From positions 1 through 42,962 of the IMG/VR virus record IMGVR_UViG_3300010354_000181: a DNA stretch of 42,962 bases, one strand, 5' to 3'. A program made the translations under genes and the position numbers. Below, piece after piece: positions 24,268-31,836 of this stretch. Positions within the stretch are counted from its first letter, which is position 1, and each line of letters begins with the position of its first letter. The notes beneath the pieces are model-generated. The model was given only the letters and a program-made list of their open reading frames with translations. It had not been told where the DNA came from and searched no databases. This DNA is from a virus.

Positions 24268-24385
24268 AGGAACGCTCCCCGTTACTACGGTTTAGGACGA
24301 TATATTCATTGAGGCAACCATCGCAGAGATAAGTCTCAGAATCGATTTGATTCTTGGCTACCGCATCGCAGTTGGCACAAGTCAT
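24266..24385 (-). CDS. Short zinc-ribbon protein
   Basis: 39 residues with two CxxC pairs, MTCANCDAV and YLCDGCLNEY, a complete zinc ribbon. The ATG overlaps the upstream stop (ATGA) and the TAA touches the next promoter's palindrome. Probably a small regulator or adaptor. Confidence 0.7.
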   Translation of the reverse strand: MTCANCDAVAKNQIDSETYLCDGCLNEYIVLNRSNGERS

Positions 24386-24780
24386 GCTTTCACCTTCTCC
24401 GTGACCGAGAAAACCGCACCGATTCCGTACTCGCCGGGAAGGTATTTGATTTCGGCATCTTCAGCCTTGACCCAACCGAAGTCGGCGCAAACATAAGTCT
24501 GACCCTCGATTTCGATTTCGTCACCGATTGATAGCGATGTGTGAGTTCTGTCCGAAGCCAATCTTGCTTCGATGACTTTCCACAAGTAAACCTCAAACGC
24601 CGTACCGCCAAAGTCGGCTAGTTCGCTTTGAAGATTAGTTGCTTTGTAAATCGCATTGAGCAATAAAGGATATTTGTCAGCAGGGATTTTGTAATCAAGA
24701 ATGTCGAACTCGACGCTTGATACAAAACGACCTTGTTCGATTCTGTTACCGAACGCCTTCCATGTCACTTTGACTTTCAT
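24382..24780 (-). CDS. Hypothetical protein
   Basis: 132 residues. KVKVTWKAFGNRIEQGRFVS, then LSIGDEIEIEGQTYVCADFG suggest a small beta domain in the C-terminal half. It heads an operon with the zinc-ribbon gene. Promoter with hairpin at 24783-24826. Function unknown. Confidence 0.6.
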   Translation of the reverse strand: MKVKVTWKAFGNRIEQGRFVSSVEFDILDYKIPADKYPLLLNAIYKATNLQSELADFGGTAFEVYLWKVIEARLASDRTHTSLSIGDEIEIEGQTYVCADFGWVKAEDAEIKYLPGEYGIGAVFSVTEKVKA

Positions 24781-24782
24781 TT

Positions 24783-24826
24783 GTTCTCCTCTCTAAGAAC
24801 AATCCGAGTATATCACAACCCGGGTT
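24783..24826 (-). promoter_or_regulatory. Palindrome promoter with 5' hairpin leader (best example)
   Basis: The core AACCCGGGTTGTGATATACT occupies 24826-24807. Six bases later comes GTTCTTAGAGAGGAGAAC (24800-24783), identical to the leader at 18111-18128 though the rest differs. The stem extends to seven pairs, TTGTTCT with AGAACAA. Confidence 0.85.
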
Positions 24827-25097
24827 AGGAAACCTTCGCACACTTACAAATCTTCATCATGTGTTTGAATCCGAACTTCTCGAGACTCTCGGTAAATCGG
24901 CACTTGGCATCGCCTAAGCACTCAGCCTTCGCATCCTCAAGGGTGGCAATATCAGTCACGAATCCTTGAATCTTATTTCTGCGCCGATTGGTCTCGGCGG
25001 CTAGAGCGATACGGCAATCGCTGGCATGGATTGAATAAGCATTACGGCAGTCCTCATGCTTGAACCAACCCCAGTTGAAGATAACTGTATAAGTCAT
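24825..25097 (-). CDS. Hypothetical Cys-containing protein
   Basis: 90 residues starting MTYTVIFNWGWFKHEDCRNA. Six Cys are spread through it (EDCRNAY, SDCRIAL, ECLGDAKC, KICKCA). The ATG at 25097 overlaps the upstream stop and follows AGGGAG. A longer upstream start at 25157 would lie inside the zinc-finger gene. Function unknown. Confidence 0.6.
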   Translation of the reverse strand: MTYTVIFNWGWFKHEDCRNAYSIHASDCRIALAAETNRRRNKIQGFVTDIATLEDAKAECLGDAKCRFTESLEKFGFKHMMKICKCAKVS

Positions 25098-25240
25098 TTC
25101 AATCTCCCTACTTTCAATGCGCTTTGGAACTCTTTCTCGAACTCGACCGCGAAACACTCACGGCAGACGGAGGCGCCGCTTTTGGTCAAGAACGCTTCAA
25201 ACTTTTCCATGGCGACCCCGCACTTAGAACACTTGGTCAT
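25094..25240 (-). CDS. Short zinc-finger protein
   Basis: 48 residues with two CxxC pairs (MTKCSKCGV; VCREC) separated by 28 residues. AGGAGG lies 5 nt upstream, and the promoter is at 25261-25279. The stop overlaps the next ATG (ATGA). Confidence 0.75.
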   Translation of the reverse strand: MTKCSKCGVAMEKFEAFLTKSGASVCRECFAVEFEKEFQSALKVGRLK

Positions 25241-25260
25241 GGCGACCTCCTTTCAGCCTC

Positions 25261-25279
25261 AGTATACCAAACCCGGGTT
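25261..25279 (-). promoter_or_regulatory. Palindrome promoter without leader hairpin
   Basis: AACCCGGGTT (25279-25270), TGG, TATACT (25266-25261). Its leader (GAGGCTGAAAGGAGGTC) does not form the hairpin. It diverges from the plus promoter at 25378-25396. Confidence 0.75.
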
Positions 25280-25377
25280 AGAAAAGCGAAAGGAAGCAAA
25301 AGGTGGAAATAGGTGTCAAATCGCGGCGTGTCGCTTCCGGACCATGCGGGAGTTCGGTCCAATCCGGGAAGATATAA

Positions 25378-25396
25378 AACCCCCGTTTGGTAAAAT
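25378..25396 (+). promoter_or_regulatory. Palindrome promoter variant of the metallopeptidase gene
   Basis: AACCCCCGTT (25378-25387), TGG, TAAAAT (25391-25396): same spacing as the divergent minus promoter. In the leader CATGG (25401-25405) can pair with CCATG at the start codon. The 98 bp between the two promoters has no gene, only a short GGACC/GGTCC inverted repeat. Confidence 0.6.
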
Positions 25397-25420
25397 GGGT
25401 CATGGAAAGAGAGGTAAGCC

Positions 25421-25945
25421 ATGGCAAAGGTCAAAGACCAAGCGAAGCGGCTCTATGCCGCTGAAGAGTTATCGGGTATCAAATACGGCGATGCTCTGAC
25501 TTTGAAGGAATGTCAAAAGTTCGTAGACAAGATTATGTCTCGACAATATGTGATTGAGAAATATCGCATGAAGTCACCCATCCTCGTCCTCGATGGTAGA
25601 GGTCGTCGTTCAGCGTGTGCGACTTTCTACGGAGGCGGTAGAGCCATCAAGTTGCCGAAGTGGTCAAGAAACAAATATGTGATTCTCCATGAGGTCGCTC
25701 ACCATCTGACAAGACTCGACGGACATAAGCCGGAGTTCGCATCATGTCTCTTGGATTTAGTCAGGCACTTCTTAGGCAAAGAATCTGCCGATGCTTTACA
25801 AGCCGCCTATCACTTCAAAGGTGTCAAGGTTCTCGGAAAGAGAGGACCGGTAAAAGCGCGATGCCCACAATCTAAAAAGGATTGGCTCGAAGCGAAGAAA
25901 CATTGGCAACGGGAGTTGAAAGAAAAACTGTCGCAAGTTGCCTAG
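25421..25945 (+). CDS. Zinc metallopeptidase-like protein (HExxH)
   Basis: 174 residues. ILHEVAHHLTRLDGHKPEF carries HEVAH (His90, Glu91, His94) with a likely third ligand in GHKPEF. The N-terminal part has CATFYGGGRAIKLPKWSRN. Similar HExxH proteins of about this size occur in actinophages; their target is unknown. GAGAGG precedes the ATG. Confidence 0.8.
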   Translation: MAKVKDQAKRLYAAEELSGIKYGDALTLKECQKFVDKIMSRQYVIEKYRMKSPILVLDGRGRRSACATFYGGGRAIKLPKWSRNKYVILHEVAHHLTRLDGHKPEFASCLLDLVRHFLGKESADALQAAYHFKGVKVLGKRGPVKARCPQSKKDWLEAKKHWQRELKEKLSQVA

Positions 25946-25947
25946 GC

Positions 25948-25953
25948 TAAACT
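25948..25953 (+). promoter_or_regulatory. Leaderless-type -10 box
   Basis: TAAACT lies exactly six bases before the ATG at 25960, and no Shine-Dalgarno is present. Transcription would start at the start codon. Confidence 0.5.
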
Positions 25954-25959
25954 TGCTCC

Positions 25960-26268
25960 ATGAAAAAAGTTAGGGACATTCTAAGTCGCATGGTTGCGGT
26001 CTTTACCGTCGGCGCTCTTGGAACTCTTGGCGCCGGGGCAGTCTTTGGAGTTGATGAAGTAGTCGCGCTCTCAATGGCTGGACTATTGGCAGTCGCCTCG
26101 GTCGCAGAACGATTGGCTCGAGAATATCTTGATGATGGAAAACTAACGCTCGATGAAATCAATGGGGCTTTCAGTCCATTCGCAAAGAGCGAAGAAGTAG
26201 AACCGGAGCCGCTACCTATTCTTTCGAACGACGAAGAGGATAAGTCAAAGCCCAAACGCCGAGCGTAA
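25960..26268 (+). CDS. Membrane protein with EF-hand-like acidic segment
   Basis: 102 residues. Two hydrophobic helices (about 10-30 and 34-48) are followed by REYLDDGKLTLDEINGAF, which resembles an EF-hand loop, and an acidic then basic tail. A similar D-G-K-x-T segment occurs at the end of the lectin-like protein at 26383. Could be holin-like. Its 3' end overlaps a convergent gene by 53 bp. Confidence 0.6.
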   Translation: MKKVRDILSRMVAVFTVGALGTLGAGAVFGVDEVVALSMAGLLAVASVAERLAREYLDDGKLTLDEINGAFSPFAKSEEVEPEPLPILSNDEEDKSKPKRRA

Positions 26269-26383
26269 TCAAAATCGCGTAGCCGACTATTCCTTTCGCA
26301 GTTCCGTCAAGAACAATCCAAGCAACAAACATTCCGAGCAAAGTCCATAGTTGCCCAATCATGTCATTGATGAAGTCTTTCAT
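26216..26383 (-). CDS. Small two-helix membrane protein
   Basis: 55 residues with two hydrophobic helices (about 9-27, LWTLLGMFVAWIVLDG, and 31-49, GIVGYAILITLGVWALTY) and a basic end. Its ATG overlaps the stop of the upstream lectin-like gene (TAATG), so the two are coupled. It could anchor or help export the secreted protein; that is inference. Confidence 0.65.
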   Translation of the reverse strand: MKDFINDMIGQLWTLLGMFVAWIVLDGTAKGIVGYAILITLGVWALTYPLRRSKE

Positions 26384-28656
26384 TACGGTCTCCTATATCC
26401 GATACCGCCGATTGCGGTAGCCATTGTAGTTGTTGCGATATTGCCAACGATGGTCGCGGCAATGATTGTCTTAGTTGCTTCTTCTCTTTCTTGCGGAGAC
26501 ATATCAGCGCCAAGATTTCCAATCGCAAAAATAAGTTGTGCCGGTGATTCAAAAATCGCAGAAAGAATCTCAGCCGGAGAAGCGAGCAGTTCTAAAGCCG
26601 CGGCAATCTCAGCGGTGATGATGACAGGATTGCCGTCCTCATCTTCTCGAGTCTCGACCGGTGTTTGTGGTGGTAGGTCCTCAAGGGTCAATCCCGCTTC
26701 GGCGAGCGCACTAACCGGGACCGCCGGCGCATCCTCGAACTGAGTTAGGACCGCCTCGACAACAATCTCTTTCTCAGCCTCGGTCATCTTTCCGTCGGCT
26801 AAAACATCCTTGACTAAATCCTTGACCTCTTCAGCGGTGACGGTTCCATCTTGTACTATGTCCGCCAAAGTATCGGAGGCATCAGATGGTTCTTGTGACG
26901 GATTACTTGGCTCTTGTGATTGCGACGGTTGCGGTTCTGTATCTGACTTATCTGAATCGTCGTCATCCGTTGTCGTCGGTTCATCATCAGGATTTTTCGA
27001 ATCGTCTGATTCAGTCGGCTCAGGTTCTACTGGTTGTGGCGTGGATTCTTCTTGTGTTGGTTCGGGACTAGGTTCATCCGATGGTTGTGGTTCAGGTGTT
27101 TGATTTGACGGGTCGGTTTCCGTTGGGCTTTCGGACGGTTGAGGCTCCGGTTCTTGAGAAGGCTCAGGAGTTGGCGATGGCTCAGGGTCGGGAGAAGGTG
27201 ACGCTCCGGGACTTGGACTTGGCTCAGGTTCAGGGGACGGAGTGGGAGTGGGTTGAGGAGTCGGAACGGGAGTCGGTGATTGCTCCGGGGTTGGTGTTGG
27301 ACTCGGAACAGGGATTGGTGTTGGATTCGGCTCGGGCTGTGGAACGGGTGTCGGAGAAGGAGTAAGAGATGGCTGAGGAGAAGGTGTGGGTTCAGGCGTG
27401 GACGGCGAGGGTTCCGGGGTCGGTTGCGGTTGAGCGCTCTGTGTTGGCTCAGGTTGCGGGCTTGGAGAACTTGTTGCCGTTGGTGCCGATGTTGGTTCAG
27501 GTGAAGGAGAAGGAGTGGGAGTTGGCTCCGTCGTACTTGATGTCGGCTCCGGCGTTGGCGAAGGTTGAGGAGTCACTTGAGGTGTTGCCTCCGGCGAAGG
27601 AGTTGGAGTAGCGTCGCCATATTCAAGGATTACTTGTAGGCGCTTTGCGATTCCATGGCAAGGGTCACTAAAAATACTATTGACCGCTTGAATCACAGCA
27701 TTGTTTTCACCAAGAAAAATCTTTGAAACTTTTACTATCGAGTTCGCCGCATGGCATTGAGCATTGATGACAAAATCATTAGGCAGACCATAACTAGCAA
27801 AAATCACCGAAGTAAAAATCTTTCCAATCGGAGCGGATAGATTCAAAGATTCGTTTTCGTTTGCCGTACCATTTACGCGATTGGAAGGGGGCGTCGATGG
27901 CGCAGGTGTTGTGGTTTCTGTTTGGGTTGGGCTTGGGCTTGGCGCTGGACTTTGTGTTGGTGAAGGTGATGCTTCGCTCGGTTGAGGAGAAGGTGTTGTC
28001 GTTGGAGTCGGCTCGGGTGATGGAGCGCTTGAATCTGTTGGAGTCGGAGTTGCGCTGGCAGAGGGCGAAGGCTCAGGCGTTGGAGTCGGACTTGGAGAGG
28101 GCGAATCTGAAGGCGTCGGAGAAGGCGAAGCAGATGGTTCAGGAGATACGGTCGCAGTCGGAGTATCAGATGTCGGAGAAGGCGAAGGCTCAGGCGTTGG
28201 CGAAGGGGTGGGGGTGGGTGTTGGGATTGGAGCAGGAGAACTCACCGAAATCGTAAAGATAGGTCCGTACCATCCCGCCCAAAAACCGTTATCGATTCCG
28301 GATAGATTGATTGTTACTTGACCGGAGACGGTCGCACTTACACTTGTTTGTTCAATCGTATTTCCACTAAAACTTTGACCATTGATTGAGACGCTCCAAC
28401 TATCAGCAATCGGAGTACAACTACCAATACAGTTCGCGATTGTGTTATTGATTGAAACCGTTACCGTCGAACCATCGCTAACCGTAGTTAGATAAGTCGC
28501 GCTTCCACCTCGATAATCAAACTGAATCGAGTCGCCGGAGACATTGCCATTGACCACCGATTGCCATGAGGCATCGGCGCTCGCTGAATCCGACATGGGC
28601 AAGATGCTCCAAAAGAGGATAAAGCACGAAACAACTAAAACGCGCAAAGTACGCAA
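26383..28656 (-). CDS. Secreted Pro/Thr-rich protein with SUEL-type lectin domain
   Basis: 757 residues from TTG 28656, or 769 from GTG 28692. A signal peptide ([17 protein letters not shown], then SASADA) leads to a beta domain (nt 28250-28570). Next come a P-T-P/S-rich linker (27880-28240), a domain at about 27612-27860 with [32 protein letters not shown], the pattern of SUEL/galactose-lectin domains, a second P/S/E-rich linker (26890-27612), and a helical acidic end with DGTVTAEEV and [13 protein letters not shown] precedes TTG 28656 by 10 nt. An exposed glycan-binding role is inferred, perhaps superinfection exclusion. Confidence 0.75.
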   Translation of the reverse strand: MRTLRVLVVSCFILFWSILPMSDSASADASWQSVVNGNVSGDSIQFDYRGGSATYLTTVSDGSTVTVSINNTIANCIGSCTPIADSWSVSINGQSFSGNTIEQTSVSATVSGQVTINLSGIDNGFWAGWYGPIFTISVSSPAPIPTPTPTPSPTPEPSPSPTSDTPTATVSPEPSASPSPTPSDSPSPSPTPTPEPSPSASATPTPTDSSAPSPEPTPTTTPSPQPSEASPSPTQSPAPSPSPTQTETTTPAPSTPPSNRVNGTANENESLNLSAPIGKIFTSVIFASYGLPNDFVINAQCHAANSIVKVSKIFLGENNAVIQAVNSIFSDPCHGIAKRLQVILEYGDATPTPSPEATPQVTPQPSPTPEPTSSTTEPTPTPSPSPEPTSAPTATSSPSPQPEPTQSAQPQPTPEPSPSTPEPTPSPQPSLTPSPTPVPQPEPNPTPIPVPSPTPTPEQSPTPVPTPQPTPTPSPEPEPSPSPGASPSPDPEPSPTPEPSQEPEPQPSESPTETDPSNQTPEPQPSDEPSPEPTQEESTPQPVEPEPTESDDSKNPDDEPTTTDDDDSDKSDTEPQPSQSQEPSNPSQEPSDASDTLADIVQDGTVTAEEVKDLVKDVLADGKMTEAEKEIVVEAVLTQFEDAPAVPVSALAEAGLTLEDLPPQTPVETREDEDGNPVIITAEIAAALELLASPAEILSAIFESPAQLIFAIGNLGADMSPQEREEATKTIIAATIVGNIATTTMATAIGGIGYRRP
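26890..27612 (-). repeat. Low-complexity Pro/Ser/Thr/Glu-coding repeats
   Basis: Degenerate short repeats encoding P-T-P, P-S-P and P-E-P units form the long linker of the lectin-like protein. A second block lies at 27880-28240. They create long spurious open frames on the plus strand. Confidence 0.85.
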
Positions 28657-28702
28657 TACGGACAAACTCCTGCTTGGGGTCACGCAGGACACGATTGGGG
28701 TT

Positions 28703-28708
28703 ATTGTA
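28703..28708 (-). promoter_or_regulatory. -10 box for the lectin-like gene
   Basis: TACAAT on the minus strand, preceded by GCCGGG and followed by AACCCC. Layout resembles the other GG-abutting -10 sites (7925, 14349, 38680). GTG 28692 lies 10 nt downstream, TTG 28656 lies 46 nt downstream with a Shine-Dalgarno. Confidence 0.45.
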
Positions 28709-28728
28709 CCCGGCTCTTCTTTCTGCTA

Positions 28729-28744
28729 AACTGGGGTTGTAAAT
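28729..28744 (+). promoter_or_regulatory. Palindrome promoter variant, divergent from the lectin-like gene
   Basis: AACTGGGGTT (28729-28738) followed by GTAAAT (28739-28744) as a weak -10. GAGAGGAG lies 5 nt before the GTG at 28758. No hairpin leader. Confidence 0.5.
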
Positions 28745-28757
28745 GAGAGGAGTCGAT

Positions 28758-29057
28758 GTGACAGTCGAGATGTTCGAGATTGAAAAACCAAGTTATGAGC
28801 AGATTGAAAAAAATCGCAAACTTGGAAATACCACTACAAAATATAACGACGAATGTTTTGTTTGTGAACGCCCCATGAAAACAACCGGCATGGAAAAAGG
28901 CACTTGGGTTCACTTATCGTGGGCGACCGGAATGATTATGAACATTGAACAAGCCAATAGCGAAGAGGGCGAAAAGCAATCGCAAGGTTTCTTCCCTGTC
29001 GGTTCTGATTGCGTCAAAGCAATCCCAAAGAGATTCGTTTACAAGGCGCCCAAATGA
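28758..29057 (+). CDS. Small Cys-containing phage protein
   Basis: 99 residues from a GTG five bases after GAGAGGAG; an ATG at 28743 lies upstream of that site. CFVCERPM, then WVHLSWATG, then VGSDCVKAI suggests a zinc site of Cys and His. It resembles small phage proteins without known function. The stop overlaps the next ATG. Confidence 0.7.
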   Translation: MTVEMFEIEKPSYEQIEKNRKLGNTTTKYNDECFVCERPMKTTGMEKGTWVHLSWATGMIMNIEQANSEEGEKQSQGFFPVGSDCVKAIPKRFVYKAPK

Positions 29058-29695
29058 CAATCAACCTTGACGAGATTCCTGATTTCGCGAAGATGGCTTT
29101 CGAGAAACTACACCCGGACCTTGAGCCGTATGTCGAAGAAGGTTCATTCGGTCCGATGCTCCGGCATCCACTTGTGTATCAAGTGCCGCTAACAATCCCG
29201 GGTTACGCCAATCGTTACTATCAACAAAAACTCGAGGATACAAAAAAAGCGCTTGAGTCCAAGAACTTCAAAAGTTATGTGTGGCTACATGAGCGTCCTT
29301 ATCGCTTACACGCTTTCGAAGAGATTCAAGAACACCTAACTGACCGTGAGTATTGGTCGCTCTTAGGTGCGATATGGGTCGATACAGAAAATGCGTGGGC
29401 GAATGTTGAGCAATGGCGCGAGTTCTTCTCTTCAGATAGAGGCGAGCGCGAATGGCTCATGGATTGGGATGAGCAGATGGCTTATGCCGGATTACCCGAG
29501 ATGATTACGGTCTATCGCGGTTATCAACCCGGACTCAATGAGAATGGAATCTCATGGACCATAAAGCGAGAAGTTGCTGAGAAGTTTGCGACACGATTAG
29601 GCAAAAAGGGCAAGGTGCTTGAAATGCGTGTCAAAAGAGAGAGAATCGTTGCCGTCTTTACTGGACGGAATGAATACGAGGTGGTGATTATATGA
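29054..29695 (+). CDS. ADP-ribosyltransferase-fold protein
   Basis: 213 residues. The C-terminal 90 residues show the R-S-E pattern of ADP-ribosyltransferases: VYRGYQPG, then GISWTIKREVAEKFATR, then GRNEYEVVI. The N-terminal part is helical and specific to phages. It could modify host proteins early in infection. Located among small accessory genes, overlapping both neighbours by ATGA. Confidence 0.65.
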   Translation: MTINLDEIPDFAKMAFEKLHPDLEPYVEEGSFGPMLRHPLVYQVPLTIPGYANRYYQQKLEDTKKALESKNFKSYVWLHERPYRLHAFEEIQEHLTDREYWSLLGAIWVDTENAWANVEQWREFFSSDRGEREWLMDWDEQMAYAGLPEMITVYRGYQPGLNENGISWTIKREVAEKFATRLGKKGKVLEMRVKRERIVAVFTGRNEYEVVII

Positions 29696-29829
29696 AGTGT
29701 TACAACTGCGGTAGTGAATATCGATTGACACTAATCAAAGGAAAGTTCTACTGTTTCGGATGTGAGGCGGATGCTTCACTCGAGGCGGTGGGGTTAGTTA
29801 GACCAATCAAAGAAAAGAGGACAGCATGA
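29692..29829 (+). CDS. Short zinc-ribbon protein
   Basis: 45 residues: MKCYNCGSEYRL, then FYCFGCEADASLEAV, two CxxC pairs. Coupled by ATGA to both neighbours. Function unknown. Confidence 0.65.
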   Translation: MKCYNCGSEYRLTLIKGKFYCFGCEADASLEAVGLVRPIKEKRTA

Positions 29830-29993
29830 CTGAGGACATGGGCTGGATTGAATCGCGCCTTAGCAAGCGCGGAGTTCGCTTGACCGCCAAAGGTCGTAAG
29901 TGGGCAGATAACACCGAGGCGATTCTCTTCTATGCGGTGATACTGGTTGCTTTCGGCATTGCCGGGTCAATAGAGACCGGGAAGTGGTTCTAG
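29826..29993 (+). CDS. Small membrane protein
   Basis: 55 residues. A basic N-terminal segment (SRLSKRGVRLTAKGRKW) and one transmembrane helix (AILFYAVILVAFGIAGS). Coupled to the zinc-ribbon gene by ATGA; the TAG shares a base with the next GTG. Confidence 0.6.
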   Translation: MTEDMGWIESRLSKRGVRLTAKGRKWADNTEAILFYAVILVAFGIAGSIETGKWF

Positions 29994-30187
29994 TGAGTCT
30001 CTTATCCCGGGTACGCAGAAAAGAGCCGCTACGGGTCTCTGAAGGCTCCCTACGGGCTATTCGTAGGGCAGAGCGTGAGAGAGCGCTCGCTGAAGAAGCC
30101 GACAGGCTCCGGGCTAGGTTGCTTTCCAAACCCGGGTTTGATATACTTGGATTGTCCGAGAGGAGGACACATGACTCAAGTGATTGA
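29993..30187 (+). CDS. Short Arg/Glu-rich helical protein (tentative)
   Basis: 64 residues from a GTG sharing one base with the previous stop. Highly charged (RAIRRAERERALAEEADR). It runs through the next promoter and 17 bp into the next gene, which argues for caution. It could be a small DNA-associated protein. Confidence 0.4.
   Translation: MSLLSRVRRKEPLRVSEGSLRAIRRAERERALAEEADRLRARLLSKPGFDILGLSERRTHDSSD
30119..30168 (+). promoter_or_regulatory. Palindrome promoter with 5' hairpin leader
   Basis: TTGCTT (30119-30124) at a 17-bp spacing is a possible -35. AACCCGGGTT (30129-30138), TGA, TATACT (30142-30147), six bases, then GTCCGAGAGGAGGAC (30154-30168) with TGTCC/GGACA pairing. ATG follows at 30171. 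Confidence 0.8.
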
Positions 30188-30584
30188 GAAGAAAACACTT
30201 GGCAAGCGCGAGTGCGCTCGCATTTACAAAGAGGCTGACGCCGCTGGTTGTGCCGCCGCTGAAGCCGCGGTCCCTACACCAATAGTTGTCGGGACTCCAA
30301 CTACGCCACTTGGCAATGACATCGATTACACAAAGCAAACTTACTTTGTGGCTGACGGTCTTTGCGGATTCGCATGGGTAAAGATATTTCCTGCCCGTGG
30401 CGCGTTCGTGACCTATTTGAAGAAAGCCGGAATCGGAAGCACTAACGGTTACGAAGGTGGTTACGATATTTGGGTTCGCGGATACGGTCAGTCTGTAACT
30501 AGAAAAGAGGCTTACGCTCAAGCGTTCGCCAAGGTCTTGAATGGTTACGGAATCAAGGCTTACGGACAAAGTAGGTTGGACTAA
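30171..30584 (+). CDS. Conserved phage protein of unknown function
   Basis: 137 residues. Ala-rich start (KRECARIYKEADAAGCAAAE), then P-x-P-I-V-V-G-T-P, a DGLCGFAWVKIFPARGAF block, and RKEAYAQAFAKVLNGYGI-KAYGQSRLD. The family is widespread in phages, with no known role. The start at 30171 is set by the leader hairpin and GAGGAGGAC. Confidence 0.75.
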   Translation: MTQVIEKKTLGKRECARIYKEADAAGCAAAEAAVPTPIVVGTPTTPLGNDIDYTKQTYFVADGLCGFAWVKIFPARGAFVTYLKKAGIGSTNGYEGGYDIWVRGYGQSVTRKEAYAQAFAKVLNGYGIKAYGQSRLD

Positions 30585-30586
30585 GG

Positions 30587-30822
30587 ATTCAGTCACCGGC
30601 ATCGACTCTCTTCCGTTGAGGACATGAGACCCGCCGGTGATTGGATAAGGGGCGCTCCGCGATTCGCTTCTTAGATTCGCGGGGCGTTCGCATAATCGCT
30701 TTTACCCTTTCGCGGTTGTGCGAGTCAGGTACCATTCCTTCCGGGTACCCGAGTCGGTGGCGTTGTAGCGCGGTTGCGCGTCCGTCCTCTCTCTAGCGTA
30801 ATCATTTTGCTCCGCCACCGAC
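30587..30822 (+). ncRNA. Highly structured RNA element (five helices), novel candidate
   Basis: No gene fits here, yet five strong helices lie in series. H1: 30587-30600 with 30633-30646 (14 pairs, 2 G-U). H2: 30650-30662 with 30677-30689 (13 pairs, 3 G-U). H3: 30688-30699 with 30712-30723 (12 pairs, 2 G-U). H4: GGTACC 30728-30733 with 30744-30749. H5: GTCGGTGGCG 30753-30762 with 30813-30822, containing a GCGC-GGTT-GCGC hairpin. The wobbles are G-U on the plus strand and would be mismatches on the minus strand, so the RNA is plus. It may be cleaved from the upstream mRNA. I do not recognise it as tRNA, tmRNA or a known riboswitch. Confidence 0.65.
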
Positions 30823-30837
30823 GCCCACAAAATATCC

Positions 30838-30985
30838 TTGACAGTCATTCATTTTGATGATGTACCCTAAATCCCAAGGTTCGCAAAACGCCTTACTTGT
30901 AAAAGCGGGGTCGGTCCGATACCGACACCATCGAAGTGCCGAAGCCATCGGCGCAAGAGATGTCTGCTCCGACCATCGGAGGAAT
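30838..30985 (+). promoter_or_regulatory. Promoter and folded leader of the transglycosylase-like gene
   Basis: TTGACA (30838-30843) and TACCCT (30863-30868), spacer 19. The roughly 110-nt leader has hairpins at 30910-30926 (GTCGGT/ACCGAC), 30936-30954 (seven pairs) and 30967-30981 (CTCCGA/TCGGAG). The last one traps the GGAGG Shine-Dalgarno just before the ATG, so translation may be switched by leader folding. Confidence 0.5.
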
Positions 30986-31450
30986 ATGCGATTCTATGAA
31001 AAGTTATTACAGCCAATCCCGGTTATCTTCTTCATCGTAGGACTGATAGTTCTCAATCCGCTCCACATTCCACCTGACCCTAAAGCCTTTGCTGAAGAGT
31101 CTGAAGTGGTAGTTGAAATAAAGCCAATCTTTATTGAGCGGACACCGGAAGCGGCTAAGAAGTTTGCCCGGGACCTCATGCCTAGTTGGGGCTGGAAGTC
31201 TGAAGCGCAATGGGATTGTCTCGAAGTGCTTTGGACCAAAGAATCTAACTGGCGACCCGAGGCTTACAACAGAAAACCGGTTTATCAAAACGGCGAGAAA
31301 CTCAATGCCGGCGGTATCCCGCAGATTCTCGGATTGAATCCAAAGATTTCAGTCGAGGAACAAATCTTCCGTGGCTTCACCTATATCGAAAGTCGCTATT
31401 CCAACCCCTGTTCGGCGTGGCGCTTTTGGACTTTGAACGGTTGGTACTAG
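30986..31450 (+). CDS. Transglycosylase-like protein with N-terminal membrane anchor
   Basis: 154 residues. A hydrophobic N-terminus (PVIFFIVGLIVLNPL) acts as signal or anchor. The C-terminal domain has WDCLEVLWTKESNWRPEA with the likely catalytic Glu, then a glycine-rich loop and YIESRY...AWRFWTLNGWY, the pattern of small actinobacterial transglycosylase/Rpf-like modules. It may open peptidoglycan during entry or exit. The ATG at 30986 follows GGAGG. Confidence 0.7.
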   Translation: MRFYEKLLQPIPVIFFIVGLIVLNPLHIPPDPKAFAEESEVVVEIKPIFIERTPEAAKKFARDLMPSWGWKSEAQWDCLEVLWTKESNWRPEAYNRKPVYQNGEKLNAGGIPQILGLNPKISVEEQIFRGFTYIESRYSNPCSAWRFWTLNGWY

Positions 31451-31453
31451 CCT
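31448..31453 (+). promoter_or_regulatory. Leaderless-type -10 box
   Basis: TAGCCT, six bases before the ATG at 31460, with no Shine-Dalgarno. It overlaps the stop codon of the previous gene. Confidence 0.4.
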
Positions 31454-31459
31454 CGCCAC

Positions 31460-31726
31460 ATGGCGAATGAGGAAGAACTAAAACCTTCAGTAATAGACGA
31501 TGCGCTCGCTCAAATCGGGCGCATCGCCTTTATTGAACCTGCTATCTGTACTGGATGGGTACTCGTATCAGAATGGATGGGTGAGGGCGATAAAGATTAT
31601 TGGACACTAACTCTTGCTGATAGTCAAAACCCTGATTGGCGTCATCAAGGATTGATACATCACGCGATAAAAACATGGGAGGATGAGGATGATGTCGGAC
31701 TCAAAGACAAACCGACCAATCAATGA
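31460..31726 (+). CDS. Hypothetical acidic protein (DUF7213-like)
   Basis: 88 residues. The middle (AICTGWVLVSEWMGEGDKDY, then W-T-L-T-L-A-D) and HQGLIHHAIKTW fit a small family common in actinophages. Function unknown. It probably uses a leaderless start. Confidence 0.65.
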   Translation: MANEEELKPSVIDDALAQIGRIAFIEPAICTGWVLVSEWMGEGDKDYWTLTLADSQNPDWRHQGLIHHAIKTWEDEDDVGLKDKPTNQ

Positions 31727-31829
31727 GAGAGAAAAAGAAGATTTATTGAAAGACCTTATCCGTGAGCGTTACGGCGAATGGGCTATCAATAAACAGATTT
31801 CGGTAGAGCAACCAAAAGAATCGCAGTAA
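31689..31829 (+). CDS. Short charged protein
   Basis: 46 residues: NEREKEDLLKDLIRERYGEW, then AINKQISVEQPKESQ. GGGAGG lies upstream of ATGATG. It overlaps the previous gene by 38 bp in another frame. Helical; function unknown. Confidence 0.5.
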   Translation: MMSDSKTNRPINEREKEDLLKDLIRERYGEWAINKQISVEQPKESQ

Positions 31830-31836
31830 ATACAAC

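Noticed and set aside
25281-25377. Additional gene or terminator in the divergent gap
   Set aside because: No open frame with a start; the GGACC/GGTCC inverted repeat (25339-25360) lacks a T-run.
27000-28240. Repeat array that might be read as CRISPR
   Set aside because: Repeats are short, degenerate and in coding frame, with no regular spacers and no cas genes.
26810-28256. Plus-strand open frames of up to 131 codons rich in Val/Gly/Glu/Arg
   Set aside because: They mirror the Pro/Thr-coding repeats of the lectin-like gene on the minus strand; low complexity keeps both strands open.
30587-30822. tRNA or tmRNA gene
   Set aside because: No cloverleaf, no T-loop GTTCGA box with the right spacing, and no CCA-type acceptor stem.
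30870-30985. c-di-AMP (ydaO-type) riboswitch before the cell-wall enzyme
   Set aside because: The conserved sequence blocks of that class are not present; only generic hairpins are visible.
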